In this document: one piece after another, positions 13,099 to 23,999 of the stretch
How positions within the stretch are numbered: position 1 is the stretch's first letter
How the letters are laid out: the number at the start of each line of letters is the position of its first letter
DNA from: Telopea speciosissima
Lineage: Eukaryota; Streptophyta; Magnoliopsida; Proteales; Proteaceae
Reading direction: 5' to 3'
NCBI RefSeq assembly: GCF_018873765.1
Contig: NC_057919.1
Location: 59,371,484-59,435,483 of the forward strand
Length of the DNA: 64,000 nucleotides
The notes under the pieces: generated by a model
Seen by the model: only the letters and a program-made list of their open reading frames with translations
What the model was told of the DNA's origin: nothing
The model's database searches: none
Program-made: the position numbers and the translations under genes

Positions 13099-13732
13099 TA
13101 AGGGCGTCAATTTGGGTTCAAAACTGGTTCGGAACTGATTTGGTCCATTATTAAATATGATGGTCCTAGGAGTTGATTTTGGGATCGATTATTTAATAGG
13201 AGTTAAGGAGTAGGGTGTGGTTAACCTTTTGCGATTGGTGTGTGGTTTGTGTGATTACACTTTCATAAAAAAACAAAGGAGTTCGGTTCAAGATACAACA
13301 TGTGAAAACTGAAACCGAATAGGAGCATGTGTTTCCAAATTATAACTGAACCGACACAATTCGGTTTCATATTGGGCTTTGGCCCCGGTTTGTATTCGAT
13401 TTGGACCTTATTTTAGGTGTCTCGGCAAGCTGTTTACATCTTTACAACAAAAAAAAACTCTTGCTTGTTAGAGTCATAATAATCCAATAAATGTTTTCCA
13501 AGCATTAAAATGGAATAAAATTCATCATTCATATTAATTAAAACATTAAAAAAGATATAATTTATTTGGTTCCTTATTGGGTTTGAAAATGGGAAATTCG
13601 GTTCGATTTCACAGTTTCAATCATGAAATTGAAACCCAATCGAACTGATGAAAGATTACAGCTTTTTAAGCCAAAACTGAACCGATTTAATTCAATTGGC
13701 AATTTTGGTTTTGGTTCTAATTGACACCCTTA
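13099..13732. mobile_element. hAT-like non-autonomous element (copy within duplication 2)
   Basis: Counterpart of 3691-4319, with ends TAAGGGCGTCAAT and ATTGACACCCTTA. The internal TAGGGTGTCAATCGG end of copy 1 is altered here. Its presence at the same place in both copies means it was there before the duplication. Confidence 0.55.
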
Positions 13733-14302
13733 AATAGGATAGGACGATTAGGGGACGGGCAATTTTTATACCTGTTAATTCCCTGGATGGTACTTTGCAG
13801 CTTGTATTGGAATAAGGCACATGTGCAATGACTTTCCGACGAAGAATTTGACGCATTCCACTAAATTCTCCCAGGCATAAGATTGGTCAAAGTGGATGAT
13901 CCAAGATGATTCCAGTTCTTGCCTATCATCCATTTTTTGCAATGACAAGAGAAGCTGAATGTAGATAAATGGGGGAAAAAAGGAAAGGCAGATCATTTCA
14001 GAAGTGGCTATACAACAATCTACTGCAAGGAAAGGAAAAATGGCCATGCTAAGGCAATGAATCAAATACAAGTACCATGCGATGAGAAATATTCTCATAT
14101 GGAATAATTGAAATTTGAAACGTCACCCAACATGAAAGTTAGTCTAAAATCTTACTATATAATACAGTGAATGTTAAAAATTATGTACCATACCTCAAAC
14201 ATACTATTCCTTCCGCATCTTCGCTTAAAGAAGATTCAAACCTAGAAAAGGCTGAGATTATCCACAGCAGGCAGTTGCCACAAGCATCAAATCAACAGCA
14301 GT

Positions 14303-15877
14303 TTATATATACTCATCATCACTGTCCTCTTCATATTCAGAAGATGACTCCTCTTCCCTTGGCTCCAAAAGCGTATTCATATCAAACTGTGTCTCCATTT
14401 CTATCTCCTCAATATCAAAAGAGTCATAGTTCATCTGTTCCTCAAACTTCTCATCAGAACAATTAAGAAGCCATCCAAGAGAACATTTCAAGACTTTGTT
14501 GGCAACCATCTGATGTCTAGGCCTTATTGTAGACTCCAGACTGTAAGTAAAAAAAGCTGGGAAGTTAACCATATCATCCAAATTTCCACACATCTCTTTC
14601 TGGTAGTAATCAAAGTTAAGCTTCATAATATCGATATTTAAGGCAAGCACTTGGGGACACCTCACCACCATGTTCCGCACTTGCAGCAAGGAAAAACCAC
14701 AGTACTTCAGGAAATCTAAATGGTTCACTATAAAAGACTGAATAAGGCTAACAACCTGAGGCATCTTTTCAATAATTCTGCAGAAATCCTCAAGACCCAC
14801 GCCAATACTAGAGTTGAGGAAACTCTGTTGAGAGCAAAGCTTTGTTTTCAGTTCAATTCCAATAAGCTCAGGATATTGCGCTATCATGGAAGGAAGTGAT
14901 GCTCCTCTCACACCGAATTCTAGAAGGGTGTCTACATTCGGTTTCACTTGGTCTTCTAACACAAATCCAAGAATGTGAGGTTTTTTCTCAATCAATCTTG
15001 CCACAGCAAGCCTTGGAATTCCTAGGCTTTCAAGGTACTCCACAAAAGGCTTGATCACTCTGCCAACTCTCATTCCCAATATCTCTGGATATCTGGTTAG
15101 AACCCCACCAATCTCTCTTCTCGCCACCCCAATTCCAACCAAATATGCTACAGATGTGCTCATGGTACCTTCAAGCTTGAACCCTAATACTTCTGGATAC
15201 CTCTCAAGAACACGAGGTACATCATTTGGCTTAATATCCATCCCTTGAAGATATTTGACAACAGGTACAAGGTCAACCACAACACTAGCATGGAGGACTT
15301 GAGGGTATCTCTGCAAGAAGTTGTTAAAGGTGGATTTTCGTACTCCTAACTTCCCAAGATAATCAAGCACGGGAATCATATTCTTCTTCACACTGCAGCC
15401 AAGAACAAGAGGGTAATTGTTTATATCTTCGCTGGTGAGTCCCAAGTTGTGAAGGAAGTCAACACGCTCCCTCATGACCTCAACCATGACAGGGAGCTCC
15501 ACCCCATCAAGCTCATCTGGAACAATACCAAGCCCCTTCAAGAATTCGTAAACCCGGACTCGATTAGCTATCCTCTCATTCTTCATTTCTAGTAAACTAG
15601 GCCTGCTGTACAGAGAGGAGGAGGCTCCTTGTCGCCGAGCCAGATGGGTGGTTGATGGATTTTTCAGAGATGACTCAACTGAATTAGTAGAAAATGTCCT
15701 ACAAGCAATGGAATACTGTACTCTGGCTATTGAAACATGTTTTTTCTCAATCAATCTTGGGACTCGAGGACTCAAAGGAGGATTCAACTTGGGAATTCGA
15801 AAGGATAGAGTCAATAACTGTTGATACGCCAGCAATAAACTGGGTTTTGTAATGCCTGTATAACCAATACTTTTCAT
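14303..15877 (-). CDS. RUG2: mTERF4 / RUGOSA2 / BELAYA SMERT-type organelle mTERF protein
   Basis: Encodes a 524-residue mitochondrial transcription termination factor family protein. It matches the remembered Arabidopsis RUG2/BSM (mTERF4) sequence almost throughout, for example SLYSRPSLL, INNYPLVLGCSVKKNM, DVPRVLERYPEVLGFKLEG and GVARREIGG. Tandem MTERF helical repeats fill about residues 120-440, and an acidic SSSEYEEDSDDEYI tail ends the protein, as in the family. The N-terminus is rich in Ser, Arg and Leu with few acids, fitting a transit peptide. The family acts in plastids/mitochondria in RNA maturation and organelle development; the Arabidopsis mutants have leaf and embryo defects (family knowledge). 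Start choice: an in-frame ATG at 15967 gives 30 more residues, but MKSIGYTGITKPSLL at 15877 aligns with the known start. The coding part is a single exon and looks intact. Confidence 0.93.
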   Translation of the reverse strand: MKSIGYTGITKPSLLLAYQQLLTLSFRIPKLNPPLSPRVPRLIEKKHVSIARVQYSIACRTFSTNSVESSLKNPSTTHLARRQGASSSLYSRPSLLEMKNERIANRVRVYEFLKGLGIVPDELDGVELPVMVEVMRERVDFLHNLGLTSEDINNYPLVLGCSVKKNMIPVLDYLGKLGVRKSTFNNFLQRYPQVLHASVVVDLVPVVKYLQGMDIKPNDVPRVLERYPEVLGFKLEGTMSTSVAYLVGIGVARREIGGVLTRYPEILGMRVGRVIKPFVEYLESLGIPRLAVARLIEKKPHILGFVLEDQVKPNVDTLLEFGVRGASLPSMIAQYPELIGIELKTKLCSQQSFLNSSIGVGLEDFCRIIEKMPQVVSLIQSFIVNHLDFLKYCGFSLLQVRNMVVRCPQVLALNIDIMKLNFDYYQKEMCGNLDDMVNFPAFFTYSLESTIRPRHQMVANKVLKCSLGWLLNCSDEKFEEQMNYDSFDIEEIEMETQFDMNTLLEPREEESSSEYEEDSDDEYI

Positions 15878-16900
15878 GTTTCCAAGAGAAATATCGGCAA
15901 AATCTGCATACATTGAATCCATACAAAATGATCTTGAGTTCACAGTAGAAATTATCCCATAAAACAATTATATATGAGCACCCACCAACCCCCGGCCCCC
16001 AAGGGGAAAAAAAAGAGGAACGAGGAAAAATGATTCATGAATTCAACCCCAATTATTTGGCATAAGCCGATAAGGGTTAGTAGAATTGACTGAGTATATC
16101 TTAATCAATATACAAGTTAGGGAGTGCAGAACAGAACAGAAACACAACACTTCAAGAACTGAAGAACGTTGTAGCCAATAATTTTTTCTAAAAAAAAACA
16201 GAACAAAAACAAGGGAGTATTCTCAGAACATATACAGCATAAAGAGGGGAACCCGTAAGTTCCAAAAGAAATGTACTTTAAATGACAGAAAAATAAGATT
16301 AAACAAGGGCAGGGATGTGATCTCAGTAACTAGATTGACGTACCACTTTGCTCGTCCTTCGTCGTATATGCGACTTATCTTCGTCTCTTGAGTATTGATA
16401 ACCGGAGAGGAAAAGAGAAAAGGACTATAGAAATAATTATTTTCGGGAATATTATTCTGATTTTCTTAATCATCTGAGCATGAAAAAATTGACAGATTCA
16501 ACAAAAAAATTTCACCCCTTCGTGTTCTTATTCTGTTAAGGCATTGACTCTATGATTCTGAAATAGGAATAAGGAAGAAATGACAGGAACCAAGAGCCAC
16601 TTCTATGGAACTAGGATTTGGAGATATAAATAGATAGAGAGAGAAGCACTGATTCTAGAATCCGGAGAACAATAGAAATCCGCCGTTGCCCTGCAATTCC
16701 GTCAGATCTCATGGTTAAATGAGAGAGAGGGGATCAGATGAGGGCTAACCTGAACTTGAACGAAGTTTTCGAAGCTAAGTAGCACCGGCGATCGGTCGGA
16801 ATCGGACAGTCTCCACGGTCCAGTGTTTGACTGAGGGAGAGGAGAAGAAGTCGAAGGAGGATGGCCGAGTTTATCGGCAAAAAGGTGTTTTCTTCCCTTC
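15878..16900 (-). promoter_or_regulatory. mTERF4 5' leader and probable leader intron
   Basis: Upstream of the start on the minus strand, a good donor TTCAG|GTTAGCC lies at 16750/16749. It follows a pyrimidine-rich leader-like stretch (16751-16900), so a 5' UTR intron is likely. The acceptor could not be fixed among several AGs between about 15880 and 16400. No clear TATA box was seen. Confidence 0.4.
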
Positions 16901-16921
16901 CCGAGTTCCAGACTCCGAACT

Positions 16922-17150
16922 TAGGGTGTCAATCGGTCGGGCTCGGTCGGTCTCGGTCAGGTCTAGCCGGGCCTCACCAATTTTATAGACTGCATCGTGT
17001 CTGACCGTTTAGGCATTTAGGTTTGCCTTGGACAGGCATGATACAGTTTCATTTCAGTCAATCGGTCAGTGTCCAGTATCGGGGCAGCCTTATTCGGGCT
17101 AAACGGGAGTAAACCGGGTCTAAAACAGGCTAATGAGCCATTTAAATCTA
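16922..17150. mobile_element. hAT-like element, left end only
   Basis: It starts TAGGGTGTCAATCGG followed by repeated CGGTCGGGCTCGG words, the same class of end as at 3805 and 62048. No matching right end was found before other repeats begin. It sits about 20 bp beyond the presumed mTERF4 leader. Confidence 0.45.
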
Positions 17151-17239
17151 AATGTGTTGGTGAAAAATCCAACACCTACACACATGGGCACAGCACACGT
17201 GGTGGAGGTAACGCGGGCGTACCAGGGCCTTTGACGCAG

Positions 17240-17445
17240 GCCCAAACGAAACTGGAAACGGCCTGAATTAGCTTTCAACCAAGACGAAACAACCCATTCT
17301 AACTTCAGACCAGGACAAAACGGCCTGTTCTCGATGACTAAACGGCCTATTCTAACTTCCAGCCAGGCCGAAACGGCCTATTTTGACTGGCGAAACTGTC
17401 TGTTCTAAGAGGTCGAAAACAGCCTGTTCTAACTTCTAACCAGGA
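17240..17445. repeat. Degenerate minisatellite, about 45-bp units
   Basis: Variations of aaacggcctgttctaactt plus accaggacgaaa recur about five times. Spacing is irregular, so the array is old. No coding potential was recognised. Confidence 0.55.
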
Positions 17446-17639
17446 CGAGAAGGGGATCCTTCCAATGCCTGAGTAGCTCTAAGGTCTTTTGGGTAAAAGC
17501 AAATCGCGATGGACAAAGCAAAGGAAGAAGATCGAAGATCCAATTGCTTACTTGTAGTCAATATCCGATTGGAGTCATTACAACTTGCGAGATCCGACTT
17601 TGACGAGATTTACAACTTGACGTTTACAGTACAACTGTT

Positions 17640-17925
17640 CTACGACCACATCGCATAATCTCACAAAAACGAATCTGATGAAGCTTTACAACTCTGTCAT
17701 CCATGGATTGATGGAGCTTGCAACTTGATGTTAATGGTCGCCTTCTGAAACACGGGCTGAAAGACAAGATCGCTAGAGTTGTTCTCCAAGCATCCCCCAA
17801 AAACGGTTTTGTTGAAGCTTCCACAACTCTGCCAGGCATGGACTAATGAAGTTTGCAATTCGACGATGATGGTTGTCTTCTGAAACACGGACCAAAAGAC
17901 ATGGTTGTTGGAGTTATTCTCCAAG
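17640..17925. repeat. Imperfect tandem duplication, about 135 bp
   Basis: Two diverged copies share words such as ttgaagctt(c/t)(c/a)acaactctg, atggattgatg/atggactaatg, cttctgaaacacgg and ttctccaagca. Each is spaced by about 135 bp. Unclassified repeat; no gene recognised. Confidence 0.55.
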
Positions 17926-18519
17926 CAAGACCTACATGAATGCCCCTTGAAACACAAGCCAATGAGGCATTGGCGGCTGAAACCCAACTCCAGCAAAAAT
18001 TACAGAGCATGATGCAAGATTACATCCTGAAAGATAAAAAAGATAAAGATAAAATAAAGATAAAGACTTGTGTTTTGTTGATCCGTTGGATGTCCTCTTC
18101 CCTTTGCTTGGCTTTGTCTTATATAAAAAATATTCACTTGGTAACTCCCATAACCACCACTTCCCCCTGCTTCCTTGTATTGGGGCCACTTTCACTCCAA
18201 AGTGCTAATCTCTTGTGCCATGTGGCCATGTGGGGTTTGTAACCTCCCACCATCTATAGTCATGGAGGGTCCCACCTTTCCACTTGGTTATTCAAATTTA
18301 AAAGGGTAACTCTTTGATGGCAGCGTGCAATGCACAGCCTTATGGCACATATACCCAAATCCCAATTTGTGAAATTAGGGTGGAAACAAAATGGTCTCTA
18401 AATAGTGTAGGCTTACTAATTGACATGCAACCAAAATTTTAAGTTCAAACCATCACGCCGTTGGGCAGTCAATGTACACCTCAACTCAATATCAAATAAA
18501 GCTTACCCCAACTGAAATG

Positions 18520-18677
18520 GCAGCACAACACCGAATAGAAGCACATCTAACAAAGTGAGTAGAGGAAAAAATAATAGCAGCACAACACCGAATAGAGACA
18601 CATTTAACAAAGTAAGTAGAGGGGAATAAAAAAATAGCAACACAACACCGAATAGAAGCACATCTAACAAAGTAAGA
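18520..18677. repeat. Tandem repeat, three 57-60 bp units
   Basis: The word gca(g/a)cacaacaccgaatag begins at 18520, 18577 and 18637. Each copy is followed by cacat(c/t)taacaaagt(g/a)ag. The three units are close in sequence, so the expansion is fairly recent. Confidence 0.8.
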
Positions 18678-18804
18678 TAAAAAAACTAAAACTAAGTCTC
18701 ATCTCACTTATGTTAAGTGTATTTAACCAATAAATGTCAAAGACCAACAAAGAAACAAACAAAAAAAAGGAAATTTAGAGGGAAGGGGAGGGGAAATCTA
18801 TAAG

Positions 18805-19210
18805 TTAAAGGGTCGGGTTAGGTAGGGCCTGGAATTGGTCGGTCCGGTTGGGCACCCGACGGGCTAGGACCCCACACCGGGACTGCCCGATTACTCGTGT
18901 CGAGCTTAAGCCCGGTACATTTAGTAATAGGGCCGGGCCAGGCTTTAACCGGGTGGGCTCGGTCCCAACCAAGGCTTTACTCCACATTATCGACAGTTCG
19001 GCACTGGTATCCGTAGTTGTCGAAAGACGGTACTGATATCCATCGGTCGTATCGGGTCTGATCTAACCGTTTTACCCCTCAAATTTAAGGGTCCCAATTG
19101 GTTTGGTCTGTTCTATTCGTCCCGTTCCTTAACGGTTCTAGACCTAACAGGGTAATACCAGAATCAGACCAATGTTAATCGGTTCCAAACCTGGGATCTA
19201 GGACCATTAA
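18805..19210. mobile_element. GC-rich hAT-like MITE fragment
   Basis: A tract of gggtcgggttagg, ccgggccaggc, gggtgggctcggt and similar words, in the style of the hAT-like MITEs at 27705 and 31679. Ends could not be paired. It borders the MULE at 19215. Confidence 0.35.
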
Positions 19211-19759
19211 ATATGGGGTTAAATACGCATACCCCCCTAAAATGCACCCAATATTCCTCATGCCCCCCTAAGGTTCTAACATGTCCACACGCACCCACTG
19301 AAAATTCCATGTACCGCATACCCCTACTTTTCCACCTAAAGTCATTTAATTCCAAACCAGGCATTAAATGCTAAAAATGACCAAACTACCCTTTCTTCTA
19401 TCTTTTCTAAAATTTGAAAAGAACTAATTGCCCTGACCTATTTGCTAAAATTTGAAAAGATCAAAATGCCCTCATGTTCCCCAAATCATCATCTTCTTTT
19501 ACAGTGTAGATAACAAATACTACCACCACCACCACCGCCACCCACCATTAACATCATCACCACTATGAAGCCCCACCTCCAGCACCACCTCCAACTCCTC
19601 CACCTTTACCAATTCCACCATCGAGTCCCCCTCCCTTACCTATTCCTCCACCACCACCAGCTGACAACCCTCTCTTGTTTCTGAAAACAGTAAAGATCAA
19701 ACCAGGAGAAGGCGATAACCAGAAAGAACATGGAAAGTAGAGTAGCACCTGTGAGCTCT

Positions 19760-20237
19760 CTGCAACCTCTCAACTTGACATCAACTAGATTTTTACAGGA
19801 GATGACCATGGAAACAAGCTCCTTATCTGGTAACATTTTGTTATAGGACAAGTCCAATTTACGGACCTAAGGCTTTAACCCAAAGTGGTGAGCAACCCAG
19901 GTTCTTTCTCGATCACGTCGCAGTTAATAAGGGCCAATTCTTCAAGCCCGGAATTGACAGCGTTGCCTAGGGTCTTGAGTCCTTCACCTGTGACGAGGCG
20001 GCAACTTTGGAGATGAAGGCTAATTAGTTGCCTGACATTCTCTACAGCAGTAGAGAGTTGATTATTGTCGAGGTCAAGAGGTAGATGATAGTCGAGCCTC
20101 CGCAGAGTAGACCTGCCACAGCTGATGAAGCACAGGAGACCATCACGGTTTCCCCCATCATACAAGAGGAGAGAGTGGAGCGAGTCACAGTGTTGGGCTA
20201 ATCGCAGTAAGACACCATCTGCAATAGCCCAAATGGG
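19760..20237 (-). pseudogene. Captured F-box/LRR (RNI-like) gene fragment
   Basis: The minus strand encodes leucine-rich repeat sequence: IADGVLLRLAQHCDSLHSLL, then TLRRLDYHLPLDLDNNQLS, GLEELALINCD, and in another frame KLDLSYNKMLPDKELVSM and NLVDVKLRGCRELTGA. These match the C-terminal LRR part of plant F-box/LRR proteins of the At5g07670/At5g51380 kind, as far as memory allows. The reading frame breaks after LLTTLG near 19875: a stop comes right after it and the next recognisable LRR follows in another frame, so some residues between LRRs are lost. There is no F-box, no start and no natural end. Probably copied from a functional gene elsewhere in the genome by the surrounding MULE. Confidence 0.7.
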
Positions 20238-20565
20238 ATCCGCAAGGAGCAATATCAACAGTAATGGCGATGGCAACAACTCCAACCCTTCATTCCTTGG
20301 TGGGTTCGGAGTCCTCAGCTCTTCAATTAGCGATCTGATGCATTCTCATTCGATATCGAACGTCGCAACCACCGGAGGGAATTTAAGCTCATTAGCAGAA
20401 GCAACCAATAACCAATTGGATCATTTGATGATAGCACAACAAGGTGGGGCTAAATTGAAGATCCATGGGATTTCAGGAGCAAATGCAAACCATGTAGAGC
20501 ATAACCTGATTAGAGATTTTTTGGGGGTAGGAGGTGGAGACGTCGGTCGACCATTTCTACAGTAG
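20238..20565 (+). pseudogene. Captured INDETERMINATE-DOMAIN (IDD) C2H2 zinc-finger C-terminal fragment
   Basis: The plus strand encodes NPSFLGGFGVLSSSISDL, an Asn/Ser/Gly-rich linker and then NLIRDFLGVGGGDVGRPFLQ before a stop. The TRDFLGVGG...RPF signature is the conserved C-terminal motif of plant IDD transcription factors (JACKDAW/MAGPIE type); here its threonine is isoleucine. The DNA-binding zinc fingers are absent. It lies head-to-head with the F-box/LRR fragment, in the opposite orientation, so the two were joined from different genes. The match is from memory of the family, not a search. Confidence 0.6.
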
Positions 20566-20950
20566 GAATTGGTGAGGTTTCCTTCTTCCATGGGGGACCT
20601 TAGCCACCACTATAGTAGCAATGGCAACCATTGATTATTGAAATCCATGTTCTTTTCGATCTGTACTATTTTCGAAAACAAGAGAGGGTTCTTGGCTAGT
20701 GGTGATGGAGGGATAGGCAAGGGAGGGGGGCTCGGTGGTGGAATTAGTAGAGGTGGAGGATTTGGAGGTGGTGCTGGAGGTGAGGCTTCACGGTGGTGAT
20801 AGTGTTAATGGTGGGTGGTGGTAGTATTGGGTATCTGCATTGTAAAAGAAGATGATTTGGGCAAGATGAGGACATTTGGTCTTTTTAAATTTTAGCAAAT
20901 AGGTCAGGGCAATTAGGTCTTTTCATATTTTAGAAAAGATAGAAGAGAAG

Positions 20951-22860
20951 AATTCCCAGGAAAAAAAAAAAAGGAAAACTCGGTGGAGTTACTTAGCTCT
21001 GTGTACCATGTTAAGGTTGTAATATTCTACAGTATCTTTGATTTCTCCAATTAGAGTATATAAAGAGATTACATAGAGTGAGAGAGTTCACTGGATTCAC
21101 AAGGAAAGATTGCATGAGATATTGGATTAGTTTATGGATAGTCTATGGATTCTGAATATTTCTGATAATACTTGGTAGAGATCCATATCACATGTGACAA
21201 TATTCAATTGCACATGTAAAAAATATGAGGGGAGAATATACACTCAATACTCATATGATTCATTAGCACTTTTTGTTGGACAAGTGTGTGTCCATCAAAC
21301 CCGGTCCACCTTTGTATTGAACATTTATACATTTTAGTTTGATATTGTCACATGAGAAATAAACTTTTTGAGCATTAAGTGTCTGTAAGTTTTACTTAAA
21401 ATGGTAGTCACGACTAGGGTTTGGGTTGGGCACCCTTATCATATGATCGTCGCATTGGGTATGCCTAGACATGCGATGTCAGTGTACGAATGCGAGTGCT
21501 CACATGTTTGATGTGTGCATTGGCGAAGAATCTACTTTGTCGATTCCCTCATGTATTACTGTCAGATGTAGGAAGGGATAGACATGTGTCACCGACACCC
21601 TATACCTGAGGGAACCCTGTCACTGCAAAGTGTGATCGCATTCTTTGGTTCATCAATGACTGAGACTCAAGTGAATCAAAGCCGGTGTTCTGAGAATGCG
21701 TGAACACTTTGTGAGTGAAGGAGTTATCCAACACGGTCACCATTGCCCGATTGGGGAACACCAAGATAGAGACTGTCTGTGCATGGTCGAATCGAAATCT
21801 GGATCCAGTGCCGTTTTGGAAATGGTTTTGCAAAAATCTATTTTACATAAAATGATACGTTATTTATAGTTATTTGAACAAAGTGTTTTATCGAGTTTTG
21901 CGGGACCCGATCAGATGCACAGACACTCGTATATGGACATGTACTATGGATTGGGGTTTGGCAGTACATGTGTACATGCCCTAGATTCCATAATGATGGT
22001 GTTGATTAGTGGGGGGGTTGTATATGATAAATAGTTATCATATAGGGAGTTATTTGGAATTTACTATTTTAATTAGTACTTATTTAATTAATGGATATGG
22101 TGCTATTTGTAATTATCCATTAAATATTAAATAAAGTAATTAATTAATAACTTCCCTATTAGATTCTGCTTCTTCACCAAGCAAAGGACTCTGAGATAAA
22201 CAGATAAAGCCAATCTGAGATAAACAGATAAATCCTATCTAAGATAAACAGATAGAGGCTATCTGAGATAAACAGATAGAGCAAATCAGGAGAGAGAGTG
22301 TTAGACTCTCACAAGGATTCTTCCCATCAAGGTTTTGGAAACCCTCTATAAATAGAAGCCAAAACGAAGGAGGGGAGGCAGGCTTCCACGATTTTCACAG
22401 CCACCCCCTCCCACGATTTTGGCTCTCCTTCTCTCTCTCTTGTGATTTCTTCTTCTTGCTCTCTAGTATTGAGAGCTAGGGTTTTAGAAACCCAGATCTG
22501 GTTGGAGAAATAATCGGATTGGCTTGGAGAACCTTGGTAGCACCATTGGAGGTTCAGATCTGTTTGCTTGGAGTGCTTCTTGGAGGAAGAACCACTATCT
22601 ATTGGAGGAACAACACTTGAGGCTCACCAGGTTAGCAGTTCTTGATTAATTCCTTTAGTTTTGATTATTTATATTTATGGGATGCGAAAGAAACTCGAAT
22701 CGATTTATTTTCGCTGCGCATTCGAGTTAGGGATGGATCCCCCTTGCCATGTGATGGACTAGGGATGAGTTTCTTCGTCCCTACTGTGATAATAAATTTT
22801 ATGGGACACATGAGGGAAGGAGAAATCCTAACAGGGATGCACCAGGGTTCCCATGGGCGA
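20951..22860. other. Non-genic stretch; unclassified LTR-like repeat
   Basis: No gene was recognised. 21240-22640 reads like a repetitive leader or LTR (ataaatagaagcc at about 22350, caccaggttagcag at about 22626), but no partner or ends were found. A small tandem array lies at 22192-22285. Confidence 0.35.
22192..22285. repeat. Tandem repeat, four units of about 25 bp
   Basis: The unit tctgagataaacagata is repeated four times with spacers aagccaa, aatccta, gaggcta and gagcaaa. Confidence 0.85.
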
Positions 22861-22867
22861 CCATGGG

Positions 22868-23070
22868 AAACCCTAAAATTTAAATGGGGCATCCATGGGA
22901 CACCATGGGCTAACCCAGGGCGTGCAAAACCCTAAGGATAAATATCTTGTCTCCCTATGGAACCATGGAAAACCCTAAAATTTAAATGGGGCATCCATGG
23001 GACACCATGGGCTAACCCAGGGCGTGCAAAACCCTAAGGATAAATATCTTGTCTCCCTATGGAACCATGG
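22868..23070. repeat. Perfect or near-perfect 102-bp tandem duplication
   Basis: Two consecutive units beginning aaaccctaaaatttaaatgg, at 22868 and 22970, each ending ggaaccatgg. The two units appear almost identical, so the duplication is recent. The repeated ccatggg words give many short palindromes. Confidence 0.9.
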
Positions 23071-23999
23071 TTTGATCCCTGGACCGTTGTTTGACCAACA
23101 CTTTTCTTTTTGAGTCTTCACTTTTGTTTGATCTATTAGGAATTGCTTTTGGTTTATTTGTTCTTGTTATGGGCTTATTAAGTTTTCTTGCAATGAGAAA
23201 GCAAAAGGTGGTGTTGTTGAAACATGAAAGAGGAAGATGAGCGGCTGTAGGGTTTGGTGCAATTCCACTTAGCTCTCTTTTTTCTTAGAACTTCATATTT
23301 TTTAATTATTTCCTGGAGTAAATAGTACCCTTTGGTTCCAAGCAAATCATCAATAAACCACCGAAGGTAGATTTTTGGGTTTTGTTTGGGGGTATCTTTC
23401 CTACCATCTCTCTTCTCTCTCTCTGTGAATAATTCACTTCCCCTTTGGATTCATAAATATCCTCTGGGTTTTATTATTTTCTAAAATACCCTTTAAGAGT
23501 CCATTTCCTTGGCTGCCAGTCTTGTAGCAGGAATGCTATAGTAAAATTTTTTTTCCCTCTCAGATGTACTCAAATTATTACTTACCCCCAAAATTCAATA
23601 AATTAAATAAAAAGAAGACAATCTTAGGTGAACTAGTGCTAATTGATCTCAATTATCTAATTGAGGTATATCGAATGTTAGTATCCTTTGTGCCTATTTC
23701 GATCTCTTACATCCTTTGAAATGACTCCCTTACCCCTCAAAAGGAAGAATCGAGAGATAAATTCATAGGGGCCCAGAGCACTAGCATACTGTATATCGCT
23801 ACTGAGGCCCTTGTTTGGGATTATTATCCTCTCCAATTCCTAAAGTGTCGCAATGCTAGGTGGAGATGTCTGGCAGCTGCTGCATCCAACGGTTTGAAGT
23901 CATTGATATAGACCGTTGAAGTGGATAATTTTCCCCTCAGTACTTTCGTACTTGTTTTTTCATTCGATTTCTAATTCTGTGAAACCATAAACTATAAAA
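23071..23999. other. Non-genic stretch
   Basis: I see no gene, paired repeat or RNA. AT-rich, with a CT-rich tract at 23400-23430. Confidence 0.4.

Larger units (their letters stand above)
12358..13766. repeat. Copy 2 of the dispersed duplicated segment (partner 3118-4345)
   Basis: Same orientation and order as copy 1, but about 150 bp longer in its left part. On the minus strand it reads as a TATA box (13004-13011), a CT-rich leader, then a short region containing GCTACGGAAAAG. Where copy 1 has an ATG before this word, copy 2 has GCG, so a shared start codon is not supported. The right end carries a hAT-like element. Confidence 0.75.
19215..20950. mobile_element. Pack-MULE-like element with long inverted arms carrying two host gene pieces
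   Basis: Left end GGGTTAAATACGCATACCCC, then aatgcacccaatattcctc, shares its family with 46866-48262. From about 19381 to 19740 the sequence recurs inverted at about 20640-20945, including the caaataggtcagggcaatt word and a Gly-rich-coding ccacctccagcacc tract. The right arm lacks the outermost 150-170 bp, so that end is deleted or replaced. Between the arms lie an F-box/LRR gene piece (minus) and an IDD zinc-finger gene piece (plus). Both are exon-like but not intact genes. No transposase was seen, so this is non-autonomous. Confidence 0.75.

Noticed and set aside
13775-14098. 107-codon minus-strand open frame just downstream of mTERF4
   Set aside because: No family resemblance, hydrophobic low-complexity start, and it overlaps the likely 3' UTR of mTERF4. 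Probably chance.
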